Shown here in pieces: positions 12,530-23,699 of a stretch of 64,000 nucleotides of DNA. A program made the translations under genes and the position numbers. Under the pieces are notes generated by a model. That model did not search any database. It was not told the origin of the DNA and saw only the letters and a program-made list of their open reading frames with translations. This DNA comes from Branchiostoma floridae (Eukaryota; Chordata; Leptocardii; Amphioxiformes; Branchiostomatidae): assembly GCF_000003815.2 (NCBI RefSeq), contig NC_049990.1, forward strand, positions 17,822,828 to 17,886,827, written 5' to 3'. Every line of letters starts with the position of its first letter. Position 1 is the stretch's first letter.

Positions 12530-13170
12530 ATTGGAAAATGACCAAAAAATCCCCAAATATATCATTTTGAAGTAGTTTATGCAAACAATTATACATGTGT
12601 CATTTGAATAAATATCTAGTGCACCCTTTTACCAAAATTTAGGTCATTTGCTTTTAAAACCAGAGCACAAGAGCCATAAGTGTACGTTTTTGGTCATAAA
12701 ATGGCCAAATAATCGCAAAATTAAGCACTTTGTTGTACTGTATGACTCAAGTGTTAATGAATCCATGTGCGCATATGTCTAGGGCACTCCTATATTAAAT
12801 TTCAGGTCATCCGGTTCTAAAACCAGGGTACAGGAGCCAAAAGTGTCCTTTTTTGGTCAAAAAATGACCTAAAAATCACAAAAATAAGCATTTTGTTATA
12901 CTGTACACCAAAAGTGATATTGATATGGGGGAATTATGAAGGCACATCTGTGCCAAATTTCAGCTCATTCGGTTATAATACCAGGGTACAGGGGGCCAGA
13001 ATATACAGTTTTGGTCTTAAGATGACAAAAAAACCTTAATAAAATCATGTTAAAGGCAGACATGAAAAAAAATGTCTGGGGGTATTGGCCCACTCTACCC
13101 TTGTGCCAAATTTCAAGTCATTCGGTTCAGGAACAACGGAGATACCGTGCTCTGAAGATTTGACAGGAGA
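12530..13170. repeat. Tandem array A, unit about 160 bp
   Basis: About four units, each with a CAAATTTCAGGTCATTCGGTT-like block near 12638, 12801, 12957 and 13112, followed by CCAGGGTACAGGAGCC and a TTTTGGTCAAAAAATGACC block. The array ends with GAAGATTTGACAGGAGAA and a short GAAA run (about 13170-13196). Confidence 0.8.
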
Positions 13171-13208
13171 AAGAAAGAAAGAAAGAAAGAAAGAAGAAAC
13201 ATTACGAA

Positions 13209-14242
13209 TACTAGAAAGGCCGACATTTGCTTAGAAGCAAATACAGCATATTGCAATCCATCTTCATCCTTGAAAAAATCCCCAAATTCAACAATTTGAA
13301 GTAATGTTTGCTCCAAGGGAAAATGAAGTACCGTGGGCACTTGTCCTACACACCTTCATGCCGAATTTTAGGTCATTTGGTTTCAATATAAGGGCATAGT
13401 AGCCAAAAATATACATTTTTAGTTAAAAGTGGCTAAAAATCCCAAAATAACTCATTTTATAAGTGCTCTATGAAGAAAGTGTTGATGGGGTCCTGTTGTC
13501 ATATGTCCAATTTACCTTTGTACCAAATTTCAGGTTATTTGGTTTACATACAAGGGCATAGAAGCCAAAAATATACATTTTTAGTCAAAAATGACTGAAA
13601 ACCCCAAAATAACTCATTTTTGAAGTGATCTATGAAGAAAGTGTCAATGGGGTCCTGTGAGCATATGTTCAATGCACCTCTGTACCAACTTTCAGGTCAT
13701 TTGGTTTCTATACAAGGGCATAGGAGCAACAAATATACATTTTTAGTCAAAAATGGCCAAAACCCCTAAAATAACTTATTTTATAAGTGCTCTATGAATA
13801 AAGCGTTGATGGGGTTCTGTGGTCATATGTCAAACGCACCTATGTACCAAATTTCAGGTCATTTGGTTTTAATACAAGGGCATAGGAGCCAAAAATATAC
13901 ATTTTTAGTCAAAAATGGACAAAACCCCTAAAATAACTCATTTTTGAAGTGATCTATGAACAAAGTGTTGATGATTTCCTGTGCTCATATGTCCAATGCA
14001 CCTCTGTACCAAATTTCGGGTCATTAGCTTGTAATACCAGGGCACAGGGACCCAAAATATACATATTTTGTCTAAAAATGACCAAAAACCCTAAATATCA
14101 TAATTTCTAAGGCCTCTATCGAAAAAGTGAAAAAAATGTCTGGGGGTATTTGCTATCCCTACCTCCATGCCAAATTTCAGCTCATTTGGCCCCAAAATGA
14201 AAAAGTAGAATCCATTTGAAGATTTGACAGGAGAAGAAACAA
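13209..14242. repeat. Tandem array B, unit about 160-175 bp
   Basis: A second array of the same repeat family, more homogeneous than array A. About six units share CAAATTTCAGGTCATTTGG, ACAAGGGCATAGGAGCC, AAATATACATTTTTAGTC and GAAGTGATCTATGAA. It opens with ACTAGAAAGGCCGACATTTG, a sequence also found at 11568, and closes with the same GAAGATTTGACAGGAGAA as array A. Two related elements in a row are therefore likely. Confidence 0.8.
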
Positions 14243-14251
14243 AGGAAAAGC

Positions 14252-14372
14252 AATATATTGCAATCCCATACTATGTATGGATTGCAATATAACAATATAT
14301 TGCATCCCATACTATGTATGGGGATTGCAATATAACAATATATTTCACCATACCTATGGTATGGCTGAAATA
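14252..14372. repeat. Short tandem palindromic AT-rich repeats
   Basis: Repeated self-complementary motif: ATATTGCAATCCCATAC with CATACTATGTATG at its centre, twice, then a related CCATACCTATGGTATGG. The final GGCTGAAATAT is the inverse of ATATTTCAGCC at 11605, so this may be the end of a composite element spanning 11568-14372. Confidence 0.6.
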
Positions 14373-15002
14373 TAAATAGCATGGATAGTCTTGTGAATAT
14401 GCATATATACTAGATTGGCAATGAATAATGTAACACTAACATTCACAATTTTACATCATCTCAGGAAACCAGTGAAAATACCAAAATATACTACAGACAA
14501 GACTTTACAAATTAAAAACCATAGCAAAGAAAAGCTTTAAAAAATTACATTCAACATGCATACCTTTTTAATCTATTTGTAAGGACAATGTCATGAAAAT
14601 CCACCTATTACTGCTCATTGCCTTCTTTAGTTACATGCTAACTATTAGTAACTAACCACCAAAAAGCGGCATTTGAAAAGGAATATGCTGAAGACCCGAT
14701 AATGAATCACTTCTTTCTTAAAAACATCATGACAGAATCAAGCCCATAAAGAAAAATGAAAACAAAGGAACCTGCTAATGGGATGACAGTCTTAAGATCA
14801 GTTAAGACTTATCAAAAACTAAAGAAATAAATGTATTGCTTCTTGCATCACAATTGTTTACAAACAGTACAAAAGGTAATCTCTTTGTCAGAGGCATGTA
14901 TTTCCTGTTTGATGTTTCAACTTCAGACAAATCCTGTAGTAATCGCACAGAATGTAAAAGTGATCGGTTGACATGGCCAGTTTTAGAATATTTAATCTTC
15001 AT
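14373..15002. other. Downstream region of the lectin gene, nothing else seen
   Basis: This is the 3' side of the minus-strand lectin gene. An ATTAAA on the minus strand at 14991-14996 is very close to the stop codon and is a weak candidate for polyadenylation. Confidence 0.4.
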
Positions 15003-18000
15003 TCAGGCACAAGCTAAGATAGACACAATTACCTGATGCCATCGGGAATCCCACCAAGTTGCCATGCAAACTTCCACATAGCGTTCTGTACGTCGTTTGA
15101 CAGTTAGTTCTATCCTATGCCCTCCAGCAAAGCTGTCCTCGAGGATAGAGCTGAGATGAACGATTGGTGCGACATGAAAGGGACTTCTGAAGTGGTAGTG
15201 TTTGCACACTTGTCGCCAGGCTCTGGCAGTGCTGTGGAGAATATGCTCACCTCCAGATCCACTATCCACCTTTCCAACTTCACCTGAAATGGTATTTTCC
15301 AACCCAATTAGGTCTTCTTAATTCAATGACCCCTAGTGGGTTTTTTTGGAACTACAATGGCTGATATCGTTTCAAAGTTTTACAGAGAATAACTCAAGAA
15401 CATGTTGACAAATTGTGAAGATTTTTTGTATGTAGATAGCCTAAGTGATGACACATATAAAATGCTAATTATGTAAATCAAAGGAAAGTTCATAAATCTG
15501 CTGCATTCCGTGATAGGAGTCTCAGACTTGTCACATGTAATGTGGGAAATGGGAGTAATGTTGATAGATGTCAACTATGCAAATACAGTAGCTATATTTC
15601 CACAGTGGTAAATGATGGAAATTTCACACTAGCAGCATTTTGAAGCTAAGTAAAAGTGATTAAAAAGGAACATAAGATATGATTATTCATGCATGTCAGG
15701 GTCACACCTACAGGTACATACTTTTTGAGGAAATGCAACAATGTCCTTCTTTACTTAGATACAACTTTCAGACTTGGAACGATGCTATTTGGGTAGAGAA
15801 GATGATCAACTGAGACAATTTATACAAATGCAAACTTATTTGCATAGTCTGGTAAATACAATACTTAACTCAATAAGGTTCACATCATTTGGAGAAGGTA
15901 TGAGGTCATGGAACTTTATTTTTGGTTCTAGACAGTATTAAAGATCAAGGAAATCATTATAAGTTTCAATGTACTCACATCGCCGGATGTATGTCTGTGG
16001 AGCAGGACCAGTGAGACCTATGGCACCCTTCTGTCCCTTGGAGCCTGCAGAGCCATGGTCACCTTTAGGACCGACTGGGCCACGGTCACCCTTCGGTCCC
16101 TGGATAGATGTACCGGTCAGGCCGCGGTCACCTTTCTGTCCCTTTGAGCCGGAGTAACCACGATCACCCTTGGGTCCCTGGATAGATGTACCGGTCAAAC
16201 CACGGTCACCTTTCTGACCCTTGGATCCAGGGTAGCCACGGTAACCTGTCAGGCCACGGTCACCCTTCTGACCTTGAATAGAAGGACCGGTCAGTCCGCG
16301 ATCACCCTTCTGTCCCTTAGAGCCTGAGTAGCCACGGTAACCCCTAGGGCCGGCTGGACTGCCCTTTGCTCCCTGTCAGTGTGAAAAGTACATTTTTATT
16401 ACCTTTGCCAGAATGGCTAAGGTTATGTTTTAGGATTGTGAGTCTGTGTGTCTGTCTGTCTGTCTGTGTGTTAACAGTATAACTCAAGAAGCCTTTGATG
16501 GATCCCAATAATATTTGGTAGGTGGGTAGGGGTCGGGAAAACGAAGGTCAAGTTCGATAATGGGCCCCCTAGCGGCTTGCTAAGGTACTGCAGCAAAACC
16601 TCAATTTTTTTTATCTCGTGTTCTGGACCTGCTGTGGTTATGATTTTTGAGTGGTAGATAGCCCTTGGGGCAGAGAGTAAGTGCTTTTAGTTTGGACCCC
16701 CTAGCGGCTTGTTTGGAACTGCAGTCGCCGATTTCCTTTCAAACTTTGGACGAGAATAACTCGAGAACGTGTTGATGGATCGTCATGGTTTTTGGTATGT
16801 AGATAGCCCAAGTAACAATGTACACAATGGAATACCAATTATGCAAATCAGCAACTAATTTGCATAATTAATGAGGAAAGTTTATAAATCCACTGCATTT
16901 CATGATAGGACTTTCAAACTTGTCACATATATAGATGAGGAAGAGAGAAATATCAATGCTTATTTATTATGGAAATGACGGTCTCATTTGCATAATTAAT
17001 GAGAAAATATAAACGTGTTGACGGATCGTCATGGTTTTTGGTATGTAGATAGCCAAAGGGAAGACTTACATGATGGAATTATAATTATGCAAATCGACTG
17101 CTAATTTGCATAATTAATGAGAAAAGTTTGTAAATCCACTGCATTCCTTACAGGACTTTCAAACTTGTCACATTTTTAGCTAAGAAAGAAGGAAATATCA
17201 ATACACATTTATTATGCAAATGATGATCTCAATTGCATGATTGATAGCAAAACATGAACGTGTTGACGGATCGTCATGATTTTTGGTATGTAGATAGCCG
17301 AAGTAAAAACTTACATAATGAGATACTAGTTATGCAAATTAACAGCTAATCTGCATGATTAATGAGGAAAGATAAATCCACTGCATTCCGTGATAGGACT
17401 TTCAAACTTGTCACATATGTAACTGAAAAAGATGGCAGAGAATAAGAGGTGAATGTTTGGGTCCGCTTAACGTCTTTTCTTGAACTGCAGGAGCCGGTTT
17501 AGTTTCCTACTTTGAAAGAGAATAAGGGATGAAAGGATGATCATGATTTTTGGTATGCTGATAGCTTAAATGATGCTTGATACAATTTAATATTATTATG
17601 TAAATCTAATCTGCATAGGGATCTAATTTGCATAAGCAATGGCGAAATGTTATGAACCAACTCCAGGCATATAAAATAAAATGTAATGAGTAACACATCT
17701 ATGTCTACAGACATCATTCTACATAACAAACCTGGTTTATTTGGCAAAGGTATGTGTTCGTTGAACTCTAGTTTTTGATTAAACTGATTTCCATGATTTA
17801 TGGCTAATAATGTTCACCTTCAATAAGCTTCATAATTGTGTAAGTGTGAAATTCCCGTCATTTACCAACTATGGAATTATGATATTTTCTCATCAATTAT
17901 GCAAATGAGGCCATCATTTGCATAATTTATATCTATTGACATTTCTCTCTCAGTTACATATGTGACAAACTTACATAAGTTTGAAAGTCCTATCATGGAA

Positions 18001-21000
18001 TGCAGTGGACTTATAAACTTTCCTCATTACTTATGCAAGTTAGCTGTTGATTTGCATTATTAGTATCTCATTATGTCAGTCATCTCTTAGGCTGACTACA
18101 TACCAAAAATCATGATGATCCATCAACACATTGTCAAGTTATTCTCGCCCAAAGTTTGACAGGAAATCGACTCCTGCAGTTCCAAAAAGTCGATAGGGGG
18201 CCCAAAATCACAGCACTTACTCTCTGCCCAAAGGGGAATCTACCACTCAAAAATCACGACCACAGCATATCCAGAAACGAGATATATCAAACTTGGAAGT
18301 TCTGCTGCAGTGCTTTAGCAAGCCGCTAGGGGGCCCATCATCGAACTTGACCTCTGTTTTTCTCACCCCTACCCACCTACATCACCCACTCATCATGATC
18401 CATCCAAGGCTTCTCTAGCTATGTAGTAGTAGTAGACTGGTTTATTCGTTTCACAGAAATACAAATGACACGAACTAAAAGCAACCTTGCAGCCGCCAGA
18501 GGAGGCTGAATTGTGCAGCTTTTCAATCACAATAGTGGCTTAGATGCAAACACAATTTAAAATTTAAATTACGAGTGCGAATTTCGACAAGTACATGTAC
18601 ACGATTTACTGCTATATACATATTTATCATATAAAAACTATGTCATTTATAAAAATCGTTTAAACTATTTACATCGGAATATAATGTACAAACACAGTCA
18701 GTTATTCACTGTTGACAATCGACAAGGGTACAGAGAGAATCTGAAGCACATTTCAACTTCAGTGTTACAGTGCGTTCAGAATGTTCAAAATTGAAGGGAC
18801 TGGGCTAGTGAGGTACCGCTTGGTACCAGTTGGCAGTTTGTAGGGCCGGGTGCGCCTGAGCTGCATGCTGTGTGGCTGGTTGCGGGCTGGGGGCACCCAG
18901 GGGGCATACCTTGCAGATTTGGATACTGCAAGGGCAAAGTCCTGGCACAGAGACAGTCTGCGTTCTGACAGGCGTTGGAGGCCAAGTGTGATAAGGGCTT
19001 CAGAGTACGACAAGTACTGACTCCCCAACATGATTCTGCAAGCCCGTTTCTGGATTCTTTCTAGACTGTTAGATTGACTTTTTGTGAGCCCTGCGTTCCA
19101 GCACGGAGCAGCATATTCCAATGTAGGTCTTATGTATCCACAATACACGGTGATGAGGTCAGCGCAAGTGAGACCCGCTCGACGAAGCCTACTGAGGAGA
19201 TACAGCCGTCTGCTGCCCTTTGACACCATGACATCAACTTGATCGGACCACCGTAAGTCTGACCGGATGTGCAAACCGAGTAGTTTGGCTTGTGTGACGA
19301 TGCCAAGTGTCTGTCCACCGAGGGTTAGAGGAGGCATCGCCGGGGGAATACGCATAAAACAAAAGTGCATTGCTTTACATTTTTTGGGGTTAAGCAACAT
19401 AGAGTTCTGTTCAGACCAAGTGTCAAGAGAGTCAAGGTCGGTCTGAAGATTAGATGGATTTGTCCCTATCCTAACTTCTCCAAGGTTTAAATCATCCACG
19501 TACTTCCAGTGAGGGTTATTGGTAGTGGGCGTGGCGTCGTTGATCATGGCTAGGAACACCAGTGGGCCAAGTAAGGTCCCCTGGGCCACTCCGGACGTTA
19601 GGGTTTCCCAGTCGGACATGGAATTCTGATACCGGACACGCTGTCTGCGGTTAGACATAAAGCTGCATAGCCATGGAATCAGTGATGCTCGTGTACCCAT
19701 GGATAAAAGTTTGTTGATGGCAGTGGTATGACACACACGGTCGAACGCCTTCGAAAAGTCTGTCAAGATTAATGTGCCAACGGTGCCAGCTATGCTGTTC
19801 ACACAGAGAGACAAAGGCTCAAAACATAGCCTTCTGGTGAAGGTAAGAAACAATTAATGTAATGTCTGTTTCTTATGAATTAAACCACTCAGCTAAAGTG
19901 GCATAGCGATTAGTCTTTTGATACATACAACTTTTAATCATTGTAATGGGCAACTGTGTAGATGTTCTGTACATGTATTACTCTCAAACTTTCTAGCCTT
20001 AATAAACATTACAGAATCAAACTCTAATGAGCATCAGGCATAGTATCTACTTCATTCATTTGGTATGTAAATCATTAACATGGAAACAAGTGGAATCCAA
20101 TGTATACCTTCACTCCCCACGGCCCTCTCAGGCCTCTCCATCCCCTTGGTCCTCTCAATCCCCTTACTCCTCTCAATCCCTGATCCCCCTTCTGTCCTTT
20201 GCACCCTACAGTGCACCCTGGAACATTAAAAGAATGGAAGATTTGGATGACGACTGCAAATAAACAATCCAAAATTTTTAGATTGTAAAACAAAAGTGCA
20301 CACATGTCTCTAGATCCGTTCTAATGGCCTGGTATGAAATCTAGTATGAACTTTTTCCTATATTGTAAATATAACAGTAACACAGGGTCCAACACCTGAT
20401 GGTAGATACTGACCACTTGATCTCTTTGTTCTGTCGTGCAGTTCATCCTCAAGTTGCCAGGGGGTGTCAGAATATGATGTATTATGATCTTGATCAACTT
20501 CATCAACAACACTGTCCGAAAACTCCGACTATAATTAAAGCAAAAGGAGCAAGGAAAAGAAGAAACGGTCAATACAATATATTACAGTATCTGATTGAAG
20601 TGATTCTATAACTGACTGTTAGATGAGGGTCTGCATGGGGGGGGGGGGGGGGGGGGGTCTTGGTAACGCTTAACGGTGAATTCAGGAGGCCCGGTAACGG
20701 TTAACGGTAAATTCAGGATGCCCGGTAACGCTTAACGGTAAATTCAGAAGGAGTTACAAAACATAACACCGTTGAAAGTAACATTGACGTGCATTTCTAT
20801 TTATACAACGCTAGAGTAGCTATATCAATGGGGGAAAATATCCGACTAATGACAAAGCAAAAGGTGCCCAGAACCCGGAGGAATGACAGGGACAATGTCC
20901 ATGACATCTGTAAATTGACGGAGGCAGAGTTCCCGGGCCTTCACAGAGACGGCGGCAGCAAATTTCTTATGGGGGGATTGAACTATTGTTTCAGCACATG

Positions 21001-22982
21001 GAGCGACGAAGGCACGACGCATCCCAGGGGGGTCCGGGGGTATGCTCCCCCGGGAAAATTTTAGAATCAAGACCCTCTTAAATGCTGTTTCCTGTATTTT
21101 CGGCAAATTTTGCCGACTGACTAAGCTAGGTTGATTTTGACATTTTCATCAAATTACACAATGATTATAGCTTTGGCCTCCACCCCCAGAGCCCCCGACA
21201 TATTTTACCATTTCGAGCTCAGAAGGCACGAGACGTTGCAATATAAGTCCGGGAAAATTAAAATATGGACCGTCTGAAACGCCATTTACTGCATTTTGAA
21301 GGACACATTTTGCTGTAAGACGAAGCTAAATTAAATGACATTTTATTAGAGAGAAAAGGTTTCTGTGCCTACCCACGCCCCTAACATATTTTCACCATGA
21401 CATCGTGAACGCCAAAGGCGCCATCCGTCGCAAGGAAGGTCCGAAGAAACCTCATTTTCTGCATTTTAGGAGTACTTTTTGCCCGAAACTAAGCTAAGTT
21501 TACACTGAAATCTGTATGAGTGATAAAGTTTCTGAGGGCGACGCTTCCGCAACATATTTTACCCTGTCCAGAGCCGAAGGCCGGGAGGCTCGGAGAAAAT
21601 TTTGAAATCTGGACCCTTTGAAACGCCATTTCCTGCATTTCCCGGGGTTCTATCTGGCATTTGACTTCGTGTGTATAACGGGTTACGAAGAATTTCTTGG
21701 TAACGCTTAACGGTGAATTCGGGATAACAAATAACGGTTAACGTTGAATTAAAACGACCAATAACGCTTCACGAAGAATATACCGATAACGATTAACGTT
21801 AAATTAGAGAGGGTCGGTAACGATTAACGGTGAATTAAAATGGCTCGTAACGCTTAACGGAAAAAGGCATGCAGACCCTCTTAGATAAGTTAAGATTAGG
21901 CTCCATACTGATTTGTGGTCGGTGGTTTTCAAAGTTACGACAAGAGTCAAGATTGCAAATTCTTCCTTTTTGTTATTTTATGTCGCGTTGAAAGACGAAT
22001 ATACGTGCGCTAGCTGTTGAGTCTGTTCCATGACATGATTGAGTTAATCGTTACATGTAACGTTACATGTAGATAAGACAAACTACGTCATGTGTCAATT
22101 ATCCATTTTCGCCCTCTGGCGCACCATTGTTTCATCTAGCTGTCGGACAAGTCGGACCAAGGACACCCTTGTTCGGACAGTACGGTTTTCCACCCTGTAT
22201 CTGCTCGGAGACTAACCTTTACCCTGTGACGCACGGCAGCGATGGAAACTTGACGAACAGGAAACAAATATTTGCAAAAATCCTGCTGATGTTATCAGTT
22301 CATGTCTAACCGTCAAGAAATGTTCTATATCGTTCTAGCTATAGACTAGGACCTCGCTAAGACTAGTAATCAAAGATCAAAACCACACTACTATATATGA
22401 TAGAGACACTATAGATCTATAAAAGTTGTAGATCTCCGACATTTCAATAGAGATAATTCAACTTGTTACCCTGTGCAATTTCTCAGCTAAAATAACTCGA
22501 CCTGAACCATTGATTTACGGCGGCAAAATAAAGCTGCCTACCTCTTCATTTGTGCTGAAGTTTTGCTCAAGATCGCCCCCGTCTTGGACCTGGGTCTCGA
22601 ACCTTTGTAGATGTTCCTGTAAGGAACCAGAGTCCATTTTCTCCTCCTCTAAGATTAGAAGTCGTTCTTTAAGGTCCAGAACCTCACTTTTCTCTTGGTC
22701 GAGCTGGGACTGGAGAGACGTTACCACAATTTCAGTGCGGCTCTTTTGTTCCTGTTCGACTTCCACCTGGATTTGAAGCGAAGATACCTGGATCTTGAGG
22801 GAAGATACCTCGATCTGAAGACTTGTGACGAGCGACCTGTCCTGCACGACGGCGACCAGCGACACGACCGACACGAGAGCCGCCGCCACCGAGAACACCG
22901 TCCCCAGCGAGCCGGACGTATCCGGGACACGCTCACGGTGCGGGCCGTCGCAGTCGCCACGTAGCAGCTTTTCTGCCCTCAT
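15003..22982 (-). CDS. Type II membrane collagen with C-terminal H-type lectin domain, five exons
   Basis: Exons in transcript order: 22982-22542, 20528-20414, 20205-20108, 16372-15979, 15283-15003. All junctions are GT-AG and in phase; 1329 nt, 442 residues. Start: ATG at 22982 with A at -3. Domains: short cytoplasmic tail (1-24), one membrane anchor (about 25-46, FSVAAALVSVVSLVAVV) and no signal peptide, so type II topology; coiled coil of repeated SLQIxVSSL-type heptads (47-137); acidic linker with a furin-type site RTKR|SS (180-183); Cys187 and a Gly-X-Y collagen stretch (about 186-343) rich in KGQKGDRG; H-type lectin domain (350-442) with GKVDSG, FRSPF, APIVHL and ATWWDS, close to the Helix agglutinin fold. 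Likely a trimeric cell-surface or shed glycan-binding protein. Domain names are from recognition; function is inference. Intron 3 holds a retrotransposon and intron 1 a 1.26-kb element. Confidence 0.8.
15330..15650. repeat. Dispersed repeat in lectin intron 4 (copy of the 16.4-kb family)
   Basis: Contains TTTTTGGAACTACAATGG, GAGAATAACTCAAGAACATG, TTTTTTGTATGTAGATAGCC and TCTGCTGCATTCCGTGATAGG, all shared with 16440-17450. It is the same orientation as that copy and shorter. Confidence 0.7.
16398..17750. repeat. Long dispersed repeat with internal tandem units
   Basis: Starts TACCTTTGCC and ends GGCAAAGGTA, matching 10-base inverted termini. It has a TCTG microsatellite at about 16446-16472, a CCCCTAGCGGCTTG motif (16566 and 16698), then three to four units of about 250 bases sharing GGATCGTCATGGTTTTTGG, TATGTAGATAGCC, TAATTTGCATAATTAATGAG and TAAATCCACTGCATT. 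No protein frame. Located in lectin intron 3. Confidence 0.7.
17760..18424. repeat. Inverted copy of the 16.4-kb repeat, interrupted by a LINE
   Basis: Read on the minus strand it follows the order of 16480-17450: CCAAGGCTTCTC-side motif, GGTGGGTAGGGG, GGGCCCCCTAGCGGCTTGC, ATTTTTGAGTGGTAGATA, GGAACTGCAGGAG, then TTTTTGGTATGTAG. Together the two copies form a large inverted repeat. The retrotransposon tail abuts it at 18425. Confidence 0.7.
18425..19853 (-). mobile_element. 5'-truncated non-LTR retrotransposon (reverse transcriptase and 3' tail)
   Basis: The minus-strand open frame 19853-18765 (about 362 codons, no true ATG at its beginning) encodes a reverse transcriptase: DFSKAFDRV (first catalytic Asp), GVAQGTLLGPLVF, the catalytic box KYVDDLN, and the later LLGLHI and TLEYAAPCWN thumb-side motifs. 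The endonuclease and the RT start are missing, so the copy is dead by 5' truncation although the remaining frame is intact, which suggests a recent insertion. The 3' UTR ends at 18425 in a CTA triplet tail, as in several LINE clades. The clade (CR1-like or other) was not assigned. It is inserted in sense inside lectin intron 3. Confidence 0.85.
20625..21880. mobile_element. TIR element, 1256 bp, with TAACGCTTAACGG subterminal repeats
   Basis: Ends GAGGGTCTGCATG and CATGCAGACCCTC are perfect 13-base inverted repeats, flanked on both sides by the direct repeat TTAGAT (20619-20624 and 21881-21886). Both subterminal regions carry several TAACG(C/G)TTAACGG(T) motifs. The centre holds about four degenerate units of 180-200 bp with CCATTTCCTGCATTTT-like blocks. 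A run of G (about 20637-20657) sits near the left end. No transposase frame is present. In lectin intron 1. Confidence 0.8.
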
Positions 22983-23335
22983 TTTTAGCAAATATTACTT
23001 GAGAAAACGCAGAATTTTTTTTTCAAATACTCCGTGACACTTTCAGACCTAGTCCGCTCTGCTGTGTTGCCTCCCCGCTACTGGGGTTTGCGAAGAACAC
23101 CTCAGGTATAAATTAATGGGGCGGGGATAGCGTACCAGCTCCTTTGTTTATTATCCATAACTGACAGTGTGACAGGCGTCATCAATAAAGGGGCAAAATG
23201 CGAGACTTCAAAATCTAAGAAAAGTTAGTTCAAGTCACTGGTTTTGTTAAAAACAAATTATCTCTGCCAACCAAGGACGCCCTGATGTTTCAACAATGTT
23301 TTCTTCGGCTGTACATTAAGGGAATATTTGTATAG

Positions 23336-23498
23336 AAGATTTGTGACGAGAGACATGCCCTATATGATGGTGACAAGCGACACGACGGAGACCAGAGCCG
23401 CCGCCACCGAGAACACCGTCCCCGGCGAGCCGGGCGTACCCGGAGCACGCTCACGGTGCGGGCCGTCGTGGTCGACACATAGCAGTTTCTCTGCTCAT
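23336..23498 (-). pseudogene. Decayed duplicate of lectin exon 1
   Basis: Read on the minus strand, from an ATG at 23498, this matches exon 1 of the lectin gene through the anchor segment (shared ACGGTGTTCTCGGTGGCGGC) and up to CTCGTCACAA. It has a 2-base deletion near the start, so its own ATG frame hits a stop after 15 codons, and the anchor frame ends at a TAG just after the membrane segment. The coiled coil is absent. Similarity continues upstream (about 23505-23680 against 22990-23170), so the 5' flank was duplicated too. No downstream exons are seen nearby; probably non-functional. Confidence 0.75.
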
Positions 23499-23699
23499 CT
23501 TCAGCAAATAAGTTAAGAAAACACGATTTGTTTTCAAACGCTCCGTGGCATAGACCACGCGATTTGCTGTGTCGCCTACCCGCAACTGTGGTCTGCACAG
23601 AACACTGGACAGTTATAATTATAATTCACACTGCTTGTAAGGGGCGTGGTTAAGGCATCGACTCGATCCTTTGTTCTTCTATCTAAGTTCACGATCTCG

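Noticed and set aside
15969-16157. Plus-strand frame rich in Pro opposite the collagen exon
   Set aside because: Antisense of Gly-X-Y codons gives Pro-rich frames automatically.
20789-21106. Overlapping frames of 86-91 codons inside the 20.6-kb TIR element
   Set aside because: They lie on opposite strands in repeated non-coding units; no transposase motif.
23107-23114. TATAAATT as a TATA box of the lectin gene
   Set aside because: The word is in the opposite orientation to the minus-strand gene.
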